DNA from: Saprospiraceae bacterium
Lineage (GTDB): Bacteria > Bacteroidota > Bacteroidia > Chitinophagales > Saprospiraceae
DNA: 64,000 nucleotides
Assembly: GCA_020436935.1 (NCBI GenBank)
Contig: JAGQWX010000025.1
Span: 1 to 64,000, forward strand
Reading direction: 5' to 3'
The number at the start of each line of letters is the position of its first letter. Position 1 is the first letter of the stretch. Made by a program: the position numbers and the translations under genes. Below the pieces are notes generated by a model, which made no database searches, had not been told where the DNA came from, and worked only from the letters and a program-made list of their open reading frames with translations. Shown here piece by piece: positions 9,342 to 18,895 of this stretch.

Positions 9342-12197
9342 CTAGAATTTTTTGCTTTCCGGAGGCCCCAGATAACTGGGTTTCAATCCTCCTGCATCAA
9401 TGACAAATCGCTGGAATACCAATCCCGGATCGATCATGTATACTTTGAAGGTGTGTACTCCTGCAGCTACGTTCTTAAACTCGCTTGTTTTTATTCTGAT
9501 GTGATCGGTGACAGCATTGTTCCACCAATCCGGATATTCCCAATCAGGCACATTTTCTCCTTCATTGACATTGACCATGGTTATTTCACCACCATCCATT
9601 GCGATGCCAAACTTCAAACCATCTTTCTTTTTGTAGTTGAGCGTCGGAGAGAGATAAGCGCTCAGCTTGAGGTCTCCGCCGGTGAAGCTTGTAAAAGTAT
9701 ATTCCAGGTGGGGTCCTGCAACAGAAGGTTGTCGGGTTTCTGCATTGGAAGGCAAAACAGTGACACCATCCAGTGTCCTGCCCAGATTGGGAATGACCGA
9801 CCATTTCACATCCTTATCATCGACCTTAGCGCTGTAATGTGCCGCCTCAATGGCAATAACACCATTATTTTCAACAAATCCTTTTACTTCTCTTTTCTGG
9901 TTGTTGATGGGTACGGTAACGGTATATTTCTGACCTCCACTTTCCATATATATTTCTCCATTGGCAGTTCCTTCGGGGGCTTTAGACCAATCGATGCTTA
10001 CATAGACCTTTTCTTCCAGCTCTACAGCGCCTTTCTTTTTTGAAAGACGTATCCAGTCGCTATTTGCTGACACTTCATAATTCAACGTACCAATGCCCCT
10101 GTTGAAGACTTCCACGTAATATTCCTGTTGATTGTAGGGATCGAAGGTTGAGAAAGTACGCGCGTTGAGCCCCGTGCGTCTGAATCTGTTGACCGGTGCG
10201 CCTTCCACCAGGTAAGAAAGTGCCGGGGCAGCTTCCGGTTCCAGGTAAGTGATGGCCGGCATTTTATTGACCGGAGGATTGCTCCATGTGGTATATCCGA
10301 TGTGGGTCTGAGACATCATGTGGTTCCATTTTCCACCTTCGAGTTCTTCGTGATAATATTTGGACAGTTTCGCATCATTCAAAAACTTCTCTTTGGCCAG
10401 ATCAGCATAATAATTTGTGGAAGCCCTGCTTTGATTTCCATAGGCAGCATTTTTGCCAGCAGCTATGTACATTTCATTCAGATTGGCGGCTGCCTCGATG
10501 GGAAATTGTACAAGTTGATAATAAGCTGATTTATGGGTTTCAGGAAGTTGCTGATAAATTTTTGTGCTCCTGGTTAAAAGTTCATGATATTCGGCAAGTA
10601 TGCGATCTGCTTCGCGATAATTGTCGAGACTGTAAGTATCGGGTTTCAGCATTTCCGGAGTCCTCCTGGCGCTGTATTTTGTATACCGGGCGATGATGTC
10701 AGCGATTTCTTCGGCATGCTGAGCTCCAAATTGTTGCCTCGACCAATTGACATAGTAGTCCGGCAGGTCTTCGCCTTTAATGGATGTATCGTAGGCAAAA
10801 TCGAGGAAGAGACTGATCGGCAATTCCATGGGTTTAAGGTCGCCAACATTCACTATCCACAAATCCTTCACTCCCCATTCATAGGACAAATTCATCTGTT
10901 CCCAGACGCGCTCTATTTGTGAAACATTGATCCACCGATAAGAAACCGGACCTCCTACAAAGTCAAAATGGTAGTACATGCCATATCCGCCTTTGTGTTT
11001 GAGGTCTTCTTTTTTGGGTAAAATGCGGACATTACCCCAGTTGTCGTCGCAGAACAATACCAGGACATCATCGGCTACTCTCATGCCTTTGTCGTAGTAA
11101 TCTTGCACTTCTTTGTACAGAGCCCATACCTGCGGCGTTTTTTCAACGGCCTTGCCTGTTTCTTCAGCAATGATCTTCCTTTGATCAACTATGATGCGCT
11201 GTAAAAGATCAACAGCTGTATTTTCTGACATGGCCTGGTCACCATCACCCCTCATACCCAAAGCAACGACACTTTCATAATCGCCCATCCTCTTAATGCC
11301 GGCGCGCCAAAATTCCTGTAATTTTTGCTGATTGGTCTCGTAATTCCAATCTCCTCCTTTTTCACGGCTCCACTCTTCGTGGTACCGCATCATGGGTTCG
11401 TGGTGCGTTGTCGAAATAACGATGCCGTATTCATCAGCGGTCTTCATATTGAGAGGGTCATCCGTTGCGAATACAGCAGGTTGCCACATGGCAGGCCACA
11501 AATAATTGGCCTTTTGGCGGAGTAAAAGTTCAAATACTTTTTCATAAAACTGATGGTTGAAACCACCGAAGCTTTCTTTTGCCCAGTTGCGCAATGCAGG
11601 TGCCTCATCATTGAGGAAGATACCTCTGTATTTGACTGAAGGTGCTTTGGATACAAATCTGCCTTTTTTGAGATAGAGTTGTGTATTTTTTTTGATGGGT
11701 GCGTCCGCCCAGTAATACCAGGGCGAAACGCCAATCTGTTCTGAGATGGTAAAAGTGCCAAATGCTGCACCTCTTTTATCACTACCGGCAATGACCAGTG
11801 CCTCTTTTACCCCTTTCACCGGATTCTTTACAGTCTGAATGATGAAACGTTCCCATTGTCCTTTGATCGGAGTTACATCCAGCTTACCAGCCTTTACCAT
11901 CGATTTGATCAAAGCACTTCCTTCTATGGAACCTATGATGATGGCATTGGATTGAATTCCTTTCAACTCAGAAGTCAGCCTGGGTTTAATCCCTGTGACT
12001 TTTTCTAAATCTGTCGCCAGAAAAGAGGCAACTTTTGACACCAGGATGTCATCATTGGCGTCAAACAACAAGTCTATGCTTTGCCCATTTTCGGTGATGA
12101 CAAATTGTTCGTTTTTAGGAAAGCCCGTTGAATTGATACTGATTTGAGCATTGCTCAATAATGGCAATAAAAGGAATAAAATAATGGCGCTTCTCAT
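9342..12197 (-). CDS. GH115 family alpha-glucuronidase (xylan side-chain removal)
   Basis: Exported glycoside hydrolase of family GH115, which removes (4-O-methyl-)D-glucuronosyl groups from xylan. From the ATG at 12197 the protein has 951 residues, matching the usual GH115 size, and begins with a signal peptide (MRSAIILFLLLPLLSNAQ). The catalytic region contains the family segments GGFNHQFYEKVFELLLRQKA, LWPAMWQPAVFA and ISTTHHEPMMRYHEEW at about 190-270. The C-terminal third is a beta-rich accessory domain. In-frame codons continue 75 residues upstream, but these include no signal-like start. A 12-base palindrome lies in the upstream region at 12290-12301. The gene is monocistronic and divergent from the glycosyltransferase gene. 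Family assignment is confident; the precise bond specificity is inferred. Confidence 0.88.
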   Translation of the reverse strand: MRSAIILFLLLPLLSNAQISINSTGFPKNEQFVITENGQSIDLLFDANDDILVSKVASFLATDLEKVTGIKPRLTSELKGIQSNAIIIGSIEGSALIKSMVKAGKLDVTPIKGQWERFIIQTVKNPVKGVKEALVIAGSDKRGAAFGTFTISEQIGVSPWYYWADAPIKKNTQLYLKKGRFVSKAPSVKYRGIFLNDEAPALRNWAKESFGGFNHQFYEKVFELLLRQKANYLWPAMWQPAVFATDDPLNMKTADEYGIVISTTHHEPMMRYHEEWSREKGGDWNYETNQQKLQEFWRAGIKRMGDYESVVALGMRGDGDQAMSENTAVDLLQRIIVDQRKIIAEETGKAVEKTPQVWALYKEVQDYYDKGMRVADDVLVLFCDDNWGNVRILPKKEDLKHKGGYGMYYHFDFVGGPVSYRWINVSQIERVWEQMNLSYEWGVKDLWIVNVGDLKPMELPISLFLDFAYDTSIKGEDLPDYYVNWSRQQFGAQHAEEIADIIARYTKYSARRTPEMLKPDTYSLDNYREADRILAEYHELLTRSTKIYQQLPETHKSAYYQLVQFPIEAAANLNEMYIAAGKNAAYGNQSRASTNYYADLAKEKFLNDAKLSKYYHEELEGGKWNHMMSQTHIGYTTWSNPPVNKMPAITYLEPEAAPALSYLVEGAPVNRFRRTGLNARTFSTFDPYNQQEYYVEVFNRGIGTLNYEVSANSDWIRLSKKKGAVELEEKVYVSIDWSKAPEGTANGEIYMESGGQKYTVTVPINNQKREVKGFVENNGVIAIEAAHYSAKVDDKDVKWSVIPNLGRTLDGVTVLPSNAETRQPSVAGPHLEYTFTSFTGGDLKLSAYLSPTLNYKKKDGLKFGIAMDGGEITMVNVNEGENVPDWEYPDWWNNAVTDHIRIKTSEFKNVAAGVHTFKVYMIDPGLVFQRFVIDAGGLKPSYLGPPESKKF

Positions 12198-12289
12198 GTA
12201 TGTTTTTTGAATTTCAGATGTTAAAAACACTGGTATCGATTGTATCTGAGCATAATATGATAAAACATTCTTTATCACCATATGGCTAA

Positions 12290-12301
12290 GCAATCGATTG
12301 C
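12290..12301. promoter_or_regulatory. Palindrome GCAATCGATTGC, possible operator of the GH115 gene
   Basis: A perfect 12-base dyad about 93 bases upstream of the GH115 ATG. Its 10-base core CAATCGATTG occurs again within a 14-base dyad at 25749-25762 in the arabinose region. The central CG within an AT-flanked palindrome is the general form of LacI-family operators, but no LacI-type gene is in the window. A second, half-matching ACAATCGATA lies nearer the gene. Regulatory function is inferred only from symmetry, recurrence and position. Confidence 0.4.
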
Positions 12302-12460
12302 GTAAATGTAAAAGAAAAAATGCCTGCTTCCATTTTTTTGTGGTTAATTCATTGTCTTGTAACACTAATTTAACAGTCTTGCAGCCGGGTAGACAACTGC
12401 TTTCCGATTTGTATCTTACCAACTGGTAAAAATCAATAAAGAGGTTTTAACTTTACCCTT

Positions 12461-13762
12461 ATGATGGGGGGAAAGTCTGTTTTTTCGATGGGGAATTTAG
12501 TGCTGGTTGCCGGGCTGATCTCTCTCATGAATTTTGCATCTCAGGAAAACTTTCCCATCATTGTTCTTACCTATGCGATTTCCTTTTTGGGTTATGCCCT
12601 CATTCTTCGCTCGCAATGGAAGCCTACTCTTTATTGGCCCATCGCAATTGCAGGATTGTCGTGTCTGGTTTTTTTCCCCAACTTATCGGACGACATTTAT
12701 CGGTTTTATTGGGACGGGGCTCTCGTTCTAAAGAGCATTTCTCCATACAGTGAAACACCAACAGCTTTGATGTTAAGCCTGGATGATGAGACATTAAAAT
12801 CCATATATCCCCTGCTCAACTCACCTGAATATTACAGCATTTACCCACCGGTATGCCAGGCATTTTATGTCTCAGCCAGCCTGGTTTCAAAGGACATCGC
12901 CTCGTTTTCTTTGATATTAAAATCGATTTACCTGGGCTTTCACCTCCTGGGCTATTATTTTTTCAGAAGGATGCAAAACAATGCAAGCACTTTACAGGGC
13001 ATTTCCCCGTCTTTGTATTTTTTGAACCCTTTGGTGCTTGCCGAAGGCATTGGCAATCTCCATATTGAAATCGTCATGATCTCCTTTCTGATCATATTTT
13101 ATTATTTCCTGTCTTCAGAAAAGATGTTGTTTGCTGCCCTGGGTTTTGCTGCCGCAATTGCGGTAAAGCTACTTCCCCTGATACTCCTGCCCTACCTTGT
13201 ATTTCAATACAAAAAACCCCGGTTTTTCATCTATCTCTTTGCTTTCACTTTTGTGATGTTTGTGCCTTTGTTGTGGGGCTTTGACTTCATCCATCTTTCC
13301 AAAAGTGCCAATCTTTATTTCCAAAAGTTTGAGTTCAATGCATCTGTATATTATTTGTTGAGATACGTGGGTAAGCTGCTATCCGGATACAATCTTATAT
13401 TGTACATAGGTCCCCTACTCGGACTCATTACATTCCTACTGATTATCAGAAAATCCATAAAAACAGACTTCCACAGTCTATGGAATCACTGGCACCTTGG
13501 ACTTTTTGCATTCACCATCTTTCTTCTTTTGGCTACTACCGTACACCCCTGGTATGTGATGACGATCGTCTTTTTTGGAATGTGTACAGGGGCGAGATAT
13601 CCGATTTTCTGGTCGTTTGTGATTGTATTGAGTTATGCCCACTATGCCGGTGGAGTCTATCAGGAAGACTATGCTTTAATTGCCCTTGAATATGCCATGA
13701 CTGCCGGTGCTTTTTGGTTATTTGATAAAAAACTATGGCTAAAGGTGGTACCCGTCTCTTAA
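12461..13762 (+). CDS. Polytopic membrane glycosyltransferase, GT-C-like (GT87/DUF2029 type)
   Basis: A 433-residue integral inner-membrane protein with about ten hydrophobic segments spread across its length. The loop after the second or third segment carries SDDIYRFYWDG near 80, the acidic Asp-Asp signature seen in GT-C enzymes that use polyprenyl-phosphate sugars. PYSETPTAL and YSIYPPVCQAFY follow in the same periplasmic loop. Bacteroidota proteins of this type are usually called mannosyltransferases, but donor and acceptor cannot be inferred. The ATG at 12461 is followed immediately by a second ATG. The gene converges on the symporter gene and shares a bidirectional terminator with it. 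Confidence 0.7.
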   Translation: MMGGKSVFSMGNLVLVAGLISLMNFASQENFPIIVLTYAISFLGYALILRSQWKPTLYWPIAIAGLSCLVFFPNLSDDIYRFYWDGALVLKSISPYSETPTALMLSLDDETLKSIYPLLNSPEYYSIYPPVCQAFYVSASLVSKDIASFSLILKSIYLGFHLLGYYFFRRMQNNASTLQGISPSLYFLNPLVLAEGIGNLHIEIVMISFLIIFYYFLSSEKMLFAALGFAAAIAVKLLPLILLPYLVFQYKKPRFFIYLFAFTFVMFVPLLWGFDFIHLSKSANLYFQKFEFNASVYYLLRYVGKLLSGYNLILYIGPLLGLITFLLIIRKSIKTDFHSLWNHWHLGLFAFTIFLLLATTVHPWYVMTIVFFGMCTGARYPIFWSFVIVLSYAHYAGGVYQEDYALIALEYAMTAGAFWLFDKKLWLKVVPVS

Positions 13763-13780
13763 GGAATAACCATCAAAAAA

Positions 13781-13817
13781 AATTCCAAACCAGGCATCAA
13801 AACCTGATTTGGAATTT
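13781..13817. terminator. Bidirectional hairpin terminator
   Basis: A 14-base stem with one mismatch, AATTCCAAACCAGG pairing with CCTGATTTGGAATT, encloses an eight-base loop. On the minus strand it is followed by a run of seven to eight T, so it should end the arabinose operon after the symporter gene. On the plus strand it is followed by TATTATATCTCTTTA, which may serve the glycosyltransferase gene. Confidence 0.85.
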
Positions 13818-13848
13818 ATTATATCTCTTTAAATAATTGACTTAAAGT

Positions 13849-15468
13849 TTACCTGCCGTTGAAAGATAGCATAACTCCTATAACAATCACCACCACCAAT
13901 ACGGAAACTGCAATGTCGATCCAGTTGTAACTGGTTTTGTTTTTGGCTTTTTCTTCCGCAGATATGGTAGACATGGTAAGGTTTTCTACTTTTTCTGCAG
14001 GAGGTGGAGCGGTTGCAAAACTCACAGCCACAGCCAAAATCACACAGAAAAGGAAAAACCAAGCTCCAAATGTCAGGAAGTTCATATCACCCAAAGCATA
14101 CAGGAAGCCATTGGGATCCAAAGAAGGTTTTATCAGTTCAAGTATGATGCGGAGCGCTCCAATTAAAAATCCTGCTACCAGTGTCACATAAGCGCCAGAT
14201 GCGTTGATTCTCTTATAGAAAATACCCAACACAAATACCGCTGTGATCGGAGGAGAAATATAGGACTGTACTTTCTGAAGGTATTCATACAATACACCCG
14301 AGATGTTCGCCATAATCGGAATCCATACTATACCGATGACAACCACTATAGAGGTTGCGATCTGACCCACCCTCACCAGTTTCAATTCCGGTGTATTGGG
14401 GTTGAGTTTCTTATAAATATCAACTGTAAACAGGGTTGAACATGAATTGAATACAGAAGCCAGAGAACTCATAAGTGCCGCAAGAAGTCCTGCAGCCACG
14501 AGACCGCGGAGACCTGAAGGAAGCAAGTTGCTCATCAGGACAGGAAATGCCTGATCTGGTGTCTCCCACTCGAGCTCACCCCTCAATTTCAAAGCCAAAG
14601 CTATGACCCCTGGAATGAGGAAAATGAAAACCGGCAACAATTTGAGCAATGCTCCAAAAATAGTACCTCTACGTCCCTCTTTCAGGTTTTTTGCTGATAA
14701 GGCCCTCTGTACAATGTATTGGTCGGTACACCAATACCAAACCCCAACGATGGTACTTGTGATGAACAAAGAAGGCCATGGAAAGTCAGGATCCGTCGCC
14801 GGCCTCCACATATTGAGGTACTCCGGAGTCACGGTTTCCTTCATGCTTTCCCATCCACCAACTTTATCCAGTCCAATTACCGTAAGCGCAACAGCACCAA
14901 TCACCAGAACCACCGCCTGAACGGCCTCTGTATAAACTACTGCGCGCATACCTCCAAGGATCGTATAGATACCTGTAAGTACCACGGTCGAAAGCGCACC
15001 TGTCCAAAAATCTATACCAAGGAGCGCCGATACCACAACTCCTCCTGCATAAATGGTTACTGATATTTTTGTAAGCACATAGGCAACAATGGAGAATACC
15101 GAAAGGATCCATCTGGATCTGGAGTCAAACCTTTTTTCCAAAAATTCCGGCATGGTAAAAACACCGCTTCTTGCATAAAAAGGAAGGAATACCCAGCCAA
15201 GGATGAGCACCACCCAAGCCTGGATTTCATAAATCAGCATCGGAAGTTTGTTGCCGGCACCTGCACCAGCAAGACCTACAACGTGTTCTGATCCAATATT
15301 GGAGGCAAAAATGGAACATCCTACCACAAACCAGCCTACATTTCTGCCGGCCAGAAAGTAATCTTCAGTATCGCTTTTTTTACCTCTGATCACCCAGAAG
15401 GCAATGCCGAGCAATACGGCGAAGTACAGGCCAATGGTTAGCCAGTCAAATGTATCTAAAATTTGCAT
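13849..15468 (-). CDS. Sodium/solute symporter (SSS family), probable arabinose/sugar importer
   Basis: A 539-residue inner-membrane protein of the SSS/SGLT family with about 13-14 transmembrane segments, close to the family standard. Recognisable parts are DYFLAGRNVGWFVVGCSIFASNIGSEHVVG at about 35-65, with the sodium-site Ser/Asn region, and the RSRWILSVFSIVAYVLTKIS segment near 120. It is the last gene of the arabinose operon, six bases after the lipoprotein mutarotase stop, which points to import of free L-arabinose (or a related sugar) with sodium. Specificity is inferred from context. A hairpin with a T tract follows the stop. Confidence 0.88.
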   Translation of the reverse strand: MQILDTFDWLTIGLYFAVLLGIAFWVIRGKKSDTEDYFLAGRNVGWFVVGCSIFASNIGSEHVVGLAGAGAGNKLPMLIYEIQAWVVLILGWVFLPFYARSGVFTMPEFLEKRFDSRSRWILSVFSIVAYVLTKISVTIYAGGVVVSALLGIDFWTGALSTVVLTGIYTILGGMRAVVYTEAVQAVVLVIGAVALTVIGLDKVGGWESMKETVTPEYLNMWRPATDPDFPWPSLFITSTIVGVWYWCTDQYIVQRALSAKNLKEGRRGTIFGALLKLLPVFIFLIPGVIALALKLRGELEWETPDQAFPVLMSNLLPSGLRGLVAAGLLAALMSSLASVFNSCSTLFTVDIYKKLNPNTPELKLVRVGQIATSIVVVIGIVWIPIMANISGVLYEYLQKVQSYISPPITAVFVLGIFYKRINASGAYVTLVAGFLIGALRIILELIKPSLDPNGFLYALGDMNFLTFGAWFFLFCVILAVAVSFATAPPPAEKVENLTMSTISAEEKAKNKTSYNWIDIAVSVLVVVIVIGVMLSFNGR

Positions 15469-15474
15469 CAGACT

Positions 15475-16632
15475 TTATTTGGTTGTGAATTTGAAAATTG
15501 TTTTCGTTGAATAGGTTTCTCCCGGCTTAAGTGTTGTTGTAGGGAATGCCGGCTGGTTTGGAGAATCCGGGAAATGCTGTGTTTCAAGGCACAAACCACT
15601 TCTGTGTCCGTAAGTTCCTCCACCAGGGACAGGCAATCTGCCATCAAGGAAGTTTCCACTGTAAAACTGAATACCCGGCTCATTGCTGCTGATTTCCAAA
15701 ACACGGCCTGAACCAGGATGATGAACACTGGCTGCAAGTCTCATGCCTTCGCCATCAACAACCCAGCAATGGTCATAGCCTTTTCCTCTTTTAAGTTGTT
15801 CGTTTTCAGCAGCTATGTCTGTACCAATGACTTTTGAAGATGTAAAATCAAAAGGTGTTCCTGATACCGGCGCCAATTCTCCTGTTGGAATGAGTGTTCC
15901 ATCTACTGGCAAATATTTTGTTGCAGAAAGCGTCAGTTCATGGTCGAGAATATTGGTGCTGAAGTCTCCTGAGAGATTGAAATAGCTGTGTTGAGTAAGG
16001 TTGACCACAGTAGTTTTGTCTGTAGTTGCAGCATAGTCTACTTCAAGAGCATTGTCTCCGGTAAGCGTGTAGGTTACTGTAGCTTCCAGATTTCCAGGAT
16101 AACCCATTTGCATATCAGGTGACAAATACTTCAATTTCAGCACTGCTCCTTCACCTTCTGCTTTGCTGTCTGTTACAGTCCACACGACTTTATCAAAGCC
16201 CTTTGGACCGCCGTGAAGATGATTTTGACCGTCATTCTTTGGCAACTGGTACGTATTCCCATCCAGGGTAAACATGCCTTTGGCAATTCGGTTGCCATAT
16301 CTTCCAATCAAGGCACCAAAATAGGGTGTAGACCTCTGATATTGCGCCAAATTATCGTATCCCAAAACGATGTTTTTATAATTGCCATCCTTGTCGGGAG
16401 CAGTCCAGGAAGTAATGATTCCCCCGTAAGTGATGATCTTTACTTCCATACCATTCTTGTTCTTCAAAGTATACTCTTCGACGGCAATACTGTCTCTGGT
16501 CATGCCATAGGATACTGATGAGATGGAGCCCGTAGGAGCCGGAGATTCAACGATGGGTTCTTCTGTTGGTTTTACCTTGCATGATAAAAACAGGGCGCCG
16601 ATGAGGAGAATCGAAAACAGATGATGCTTCAT
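15475..16632 (-). CDS. Lipoprotein aldose 1-epimerase (periplasmic/outer-membrane mutarotase)
   Basis: A 385-residue GalM-family enzyme with a lipoprotein signal (hydrophobic FSILLIGALFLSC, Cys near 18), so it is exported, unlike the cytoplasmic paralogue at 7.8 kb. It retains GRYGNRIAKGMF, NHLHGG, the catalytic His in VNLTQHSYFNLSG near 210 and the catalytic Glu in LCLETQHFPDS near 348. Lying between araA and the sodium/sugar symporter, it probably speeds anomer exchange of arabinose released by the exported GH51 and GH127 enzymes before uptake. It is spaced 48 bases from araA and six bases from the symporter. The start at ATG 16632 is well supported by the signal peptide. Confidence 0.88.
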   Translation of the reverse strand: MKHHLFSILLIGALFLSCKVKPTEEPIVESPAPTGSISSVSYGMTRDSIAVEEYTLKNKNGMEVKIITYGGIITSWTAPDKDGNYKNIVLGYDNLAQYQRSTPYFGALIGRYGNRIAKGMFTLDGNTYQLPKNDGQNHLHGGPKGFDKVVWTVTDSKAEGEGAVLKLKYLSPDMQMGYPGNLEATVTYTLTGDNALEVDYAATTDKTTVVNLTQHSYFNLSGDFSTNILDHELTLSATKYLPVDGTLIPTGELAPVSGTPFDFTSSKVIGTDIAAENEQLKRGKGYDHCWVVDGEGMRLAASVHHPGSGRVLEISSNEPGIQFYSGNFLDGRLPVPGGGTYGHRSGLCLETQHFPDSPNQPAFPTTTLKPGETYSTKTIFKFTTK

Positions 16633-16680
16633 TTTTTGTGATTTGATTGATGTATAATGTGGCTAAACGTGATTAAAATT

Positions 16681-18165
16681 TTATTTGTAATAGACTTCAT
16701 TGGCATGGATCAAATCCTTGAATGACCTGATCTTTGTGTCCTGGTCAATAACAAGGAGTTCGATGCCGGCAATGTCAGCGAAGTCTTCCATAAATTCTGT
16801 GGTCAGAGCTTGTGAATAAACAGTATGGTGTGCTCCTCCGGCAAGTATCCAGGCCGTTGCAGCAACATCCAGGTTGGGATGAGGATCCCAAAGTACTCTT
16901 GCCACTGGAAGTTTAGGCAGCTTTTCTACAGGGTCTACAGCATCAACCGTATTGACGATGAGCCTGAATCTATTGCCCATATCGACCAAAGAAGCATTGA
17001 GACCCGGACCTGCAGGACTGTCAAAAACAAGTCTTACAGGATCTGCCTTTCCACCTATGCCCAGCGGGTGAATTTCACAGCTCGGCTTTCCTGATGCTAT
17101 GCTCGGACAAATTTCGAGCATGTGCGCTCCCAATACCAGTGACTTTGCAGAGGTGAAATGGTAGGTGTAATCCTCCATAAACGAGGTTCCGCCTTCCAGA
17201 CCTTGGGCCATCACCTTCATGGTTCTTACCATGGCTGCTGTTTTCCAGTCTCCTTCTCCGCCAAAACCATAGCCGGCTGCCATCAACCGCTGTACTGCCA
17301 GACCTGGCAATTGTTTGAAAATGCCCAGGTTTTCGAATGTATCGGTGAATGCTTTAAAGCCTCCATCGTCCAAAAACTTTTTCAATCCAATCTCTATTCT
17401 GGCGGCATCTTCCAGTGCAAATCTTTGACTTCCACCTGCCTTGAGACTGTCAGCGAGCACATATTGGCTCTCATATTCTTCAATCAAGGCTTTTACACTG
17501 GATGGATCTGCTGCTTCAACGTGCTTTGTGACGTCCGAACTGTCAAATCCATTTACAGAAAAACCAAATTTGATCTGTGCTTCTACCTTGTCACCTTCTG
17601 TTACGGCTACTTCACGCATATTGTCACCAATCCTCGCTACTTTCAAATGCTGCATTTCATCCCAGCCAAGAGCCACTCTGATCCAGTTTCCGATTTTTGA
17701 TCTGACGGACTCGGATTTCCAGTGACCAACAACGACTTTGCGGTTGATGCGCATCCTTGACATGATGAATCCAAACTCTCTGTCCCCGTGGGCAGATTGA
17801 TTGAGGTTCATAAAATCCATGTCAATGGAAGACCACGGAATCTCGGCATTGAATTGAGTATGCAGATGAAGCAATGGTTTTTTGAGCCTTGAAAGACCGC
17901 CAATCCACATTTTAGCCGGTGAAAAGGTGTGCATCCATGCGATGATTCCTATACAGTCAGCATCTGCGTTGGCTTCAATACATACCTTGGTGATCATTTC
18001 AGGGTCCGTCACCACAGGTTTGAAAACTATATTGGCAATAAAGTTGCCTTCATTTTTCAGTCCGTTTACTATTTCATTTGCGTTGTTCGCTACTTGTTTT
18101 AATGTCTCAGGTCCATACAAATGTTGACTTCCCGTAAGAAACCAAACCACTTTTGTTGATGTCAT
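16681..18165 (-). CDS. araA: L-arabinose isomerase
   Basis: Cytoplasmic manganese-dependent isomerase converting L-arabinose to L-ribulose. At 494 residues it has the size of E. coli AraA (500). Recognisable segments are [12 protein letters not shown] at the N-terminus, [16 protein letters not shown] near 84, [14 protein letters not shown] near 300 with a metal-binding Glu, and [10 protein letters not shown] near 345, followed by the His ligand region near 445 ([10 protein letters not shown]). It lies between araD (28-base gap) and the lipoprotein mutarotase, within the seven-gene minus-strand operon. The identification is firm from full-length motif agreement. Confidence 0.96.
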   Translation of the reverse strand: MTSTKVVWFLTGSQHLYGPETLKQVANNANEIVNGLKNEGNFIANIVFKPVVTDPEMITKVCIEANADADCIGIIAWMHTFSPAKMWIGGLSRLKKPLLHLHTQFNAEIPWSSIDMDFMNLNQSAHGDREFGFIMSRMRINRKVVVGHWKSESVRSKIGNWIRVALGWDEMQHLKVARIGDNMREVAVTEGDKVEAQIKFGFSVNGFDSSDVTKHVEAADPSSVKALIEEYESQYVLADSLKAGGSQRFALEDAARIEIGLKKFLDDGGFKAFTDTFENLGIFKQLPGLAVQRLMAAGYGFGGEGDWKTAAMVRTMKVMAQGLEGGTSFMEDYTYHFTSAKSLVLGAHMLEICPSIASGKPSCEIHPLGIGGKADPVRLVFDSPAGPGLNASLVDMGNRFRLIVNTVDAVDPVEKLPKLPVARVLWDPHPNLDVAATAWILAGGAHHTVYSQALTTEFMEDFADIAGIELLVIDQDTKIRSFKDLIHANEVYYK

Positions 18166-18193
18166 AATGCTTTGCTATGTTTTTTGTATTCAA

Positions 18194-18895
18194 TCAATTC
18201 TGTCCGTAATATGCTTCCTTTCCGTGTTTCCTTTCGTAGTGTTTTTTGATAAGTGCGGCCTTCATCCTGGGTGCATCCGGGTTGATTTGTCTGGTCAAAA
18301 ATGCCATTTTTGCCAACTCTTCAAGTACCCTGGCATTGTATACAGCTTTGTCCGCTGTTTTGCCCCAGGTAAATGGACCGTGACTGCCTATCAGGACCAT
18401 GGGCACTTCCTGGTAATCGATGTTCCTTTCTTTAAAACATTCTATGATCTGTATTCCTGTGTTGTGTTCGTAATTGCCTTCTATGAGGTGATCTGCCATG
18501 GGCGGAGCACACGGGATGTCCTCTGTAAGATGGTCGGCGTGTGTTGTGCCAAAAATGGGAATGTCCTGCAGGCTTTGTGCCCATGAAACCGAATAGGTAG
18601 CGTGTGTATGCGCGATTCCTCCTATTTCAGACCAGTTTTTATACAGATAGGCGTGTGTTTTTGTATCGGAAGATGGTCTCAACGCTCCTTCAATAATGTT
18701 GTTGTCAAAATCGAGGATGACCATGTCTTCGGGCTTTAGTTTTTCATAAGGAACACCGCTGGGTTTGATGGCAAATACCCCCAAACTTCTGTCAACAGCG
18801 CTTACATTCCCAAATGTGTAAATGACCAGTCCAAGGTCATTGAGGTCCATATTTGCTTTGTAACAAGCTTCTTTGATGGCACTGTACTTAGACAT
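18194..18895 (-). CDS. araD: L-ribulose-5-phosphate 4-epimerase
   Basis: Class II aldolase-fold enzyme converting L-ribulose 5-phosphate to D-xylulose 5-phosphate, which feeds the pentose phosphate pathway. The 233 residues match the family length (231 in E. coli). Visible are TFGNVSAVDR near 28, the substrate-phosphate loop KPSGVPYEKL near 44, the zinc-binding HTHATYSVSWAQ near 96 and the third zinc His in IGSHGPFTWGK near 172. The ATG at 18895 overlaps the araB stop by eight bases (ATGTCTAA), indicating translational coupling of kinase and epimerase. Confidence 0.95.
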   Translation of the reverse strand: MSKYSAIKEACYKANMDLNDLGLVIYTFGNVSAVDRSLGVFAIKPSGVPYEKLKPEDMVILDFDNNIIEGALRPSSDTKTHAYLYKNWSEIGGIAHTHATYSVSWAQSLQDIPIFGTTHADHLTEDIPCAPPMADHLIEGNYEHNTGIQIIECFKERNIDYQEVPMVLIGSHGPFTWGKTADKAVYNARVLEELAKMAFLTRQINPDAPRMKAALIKKHYERKHGKEAYYGQN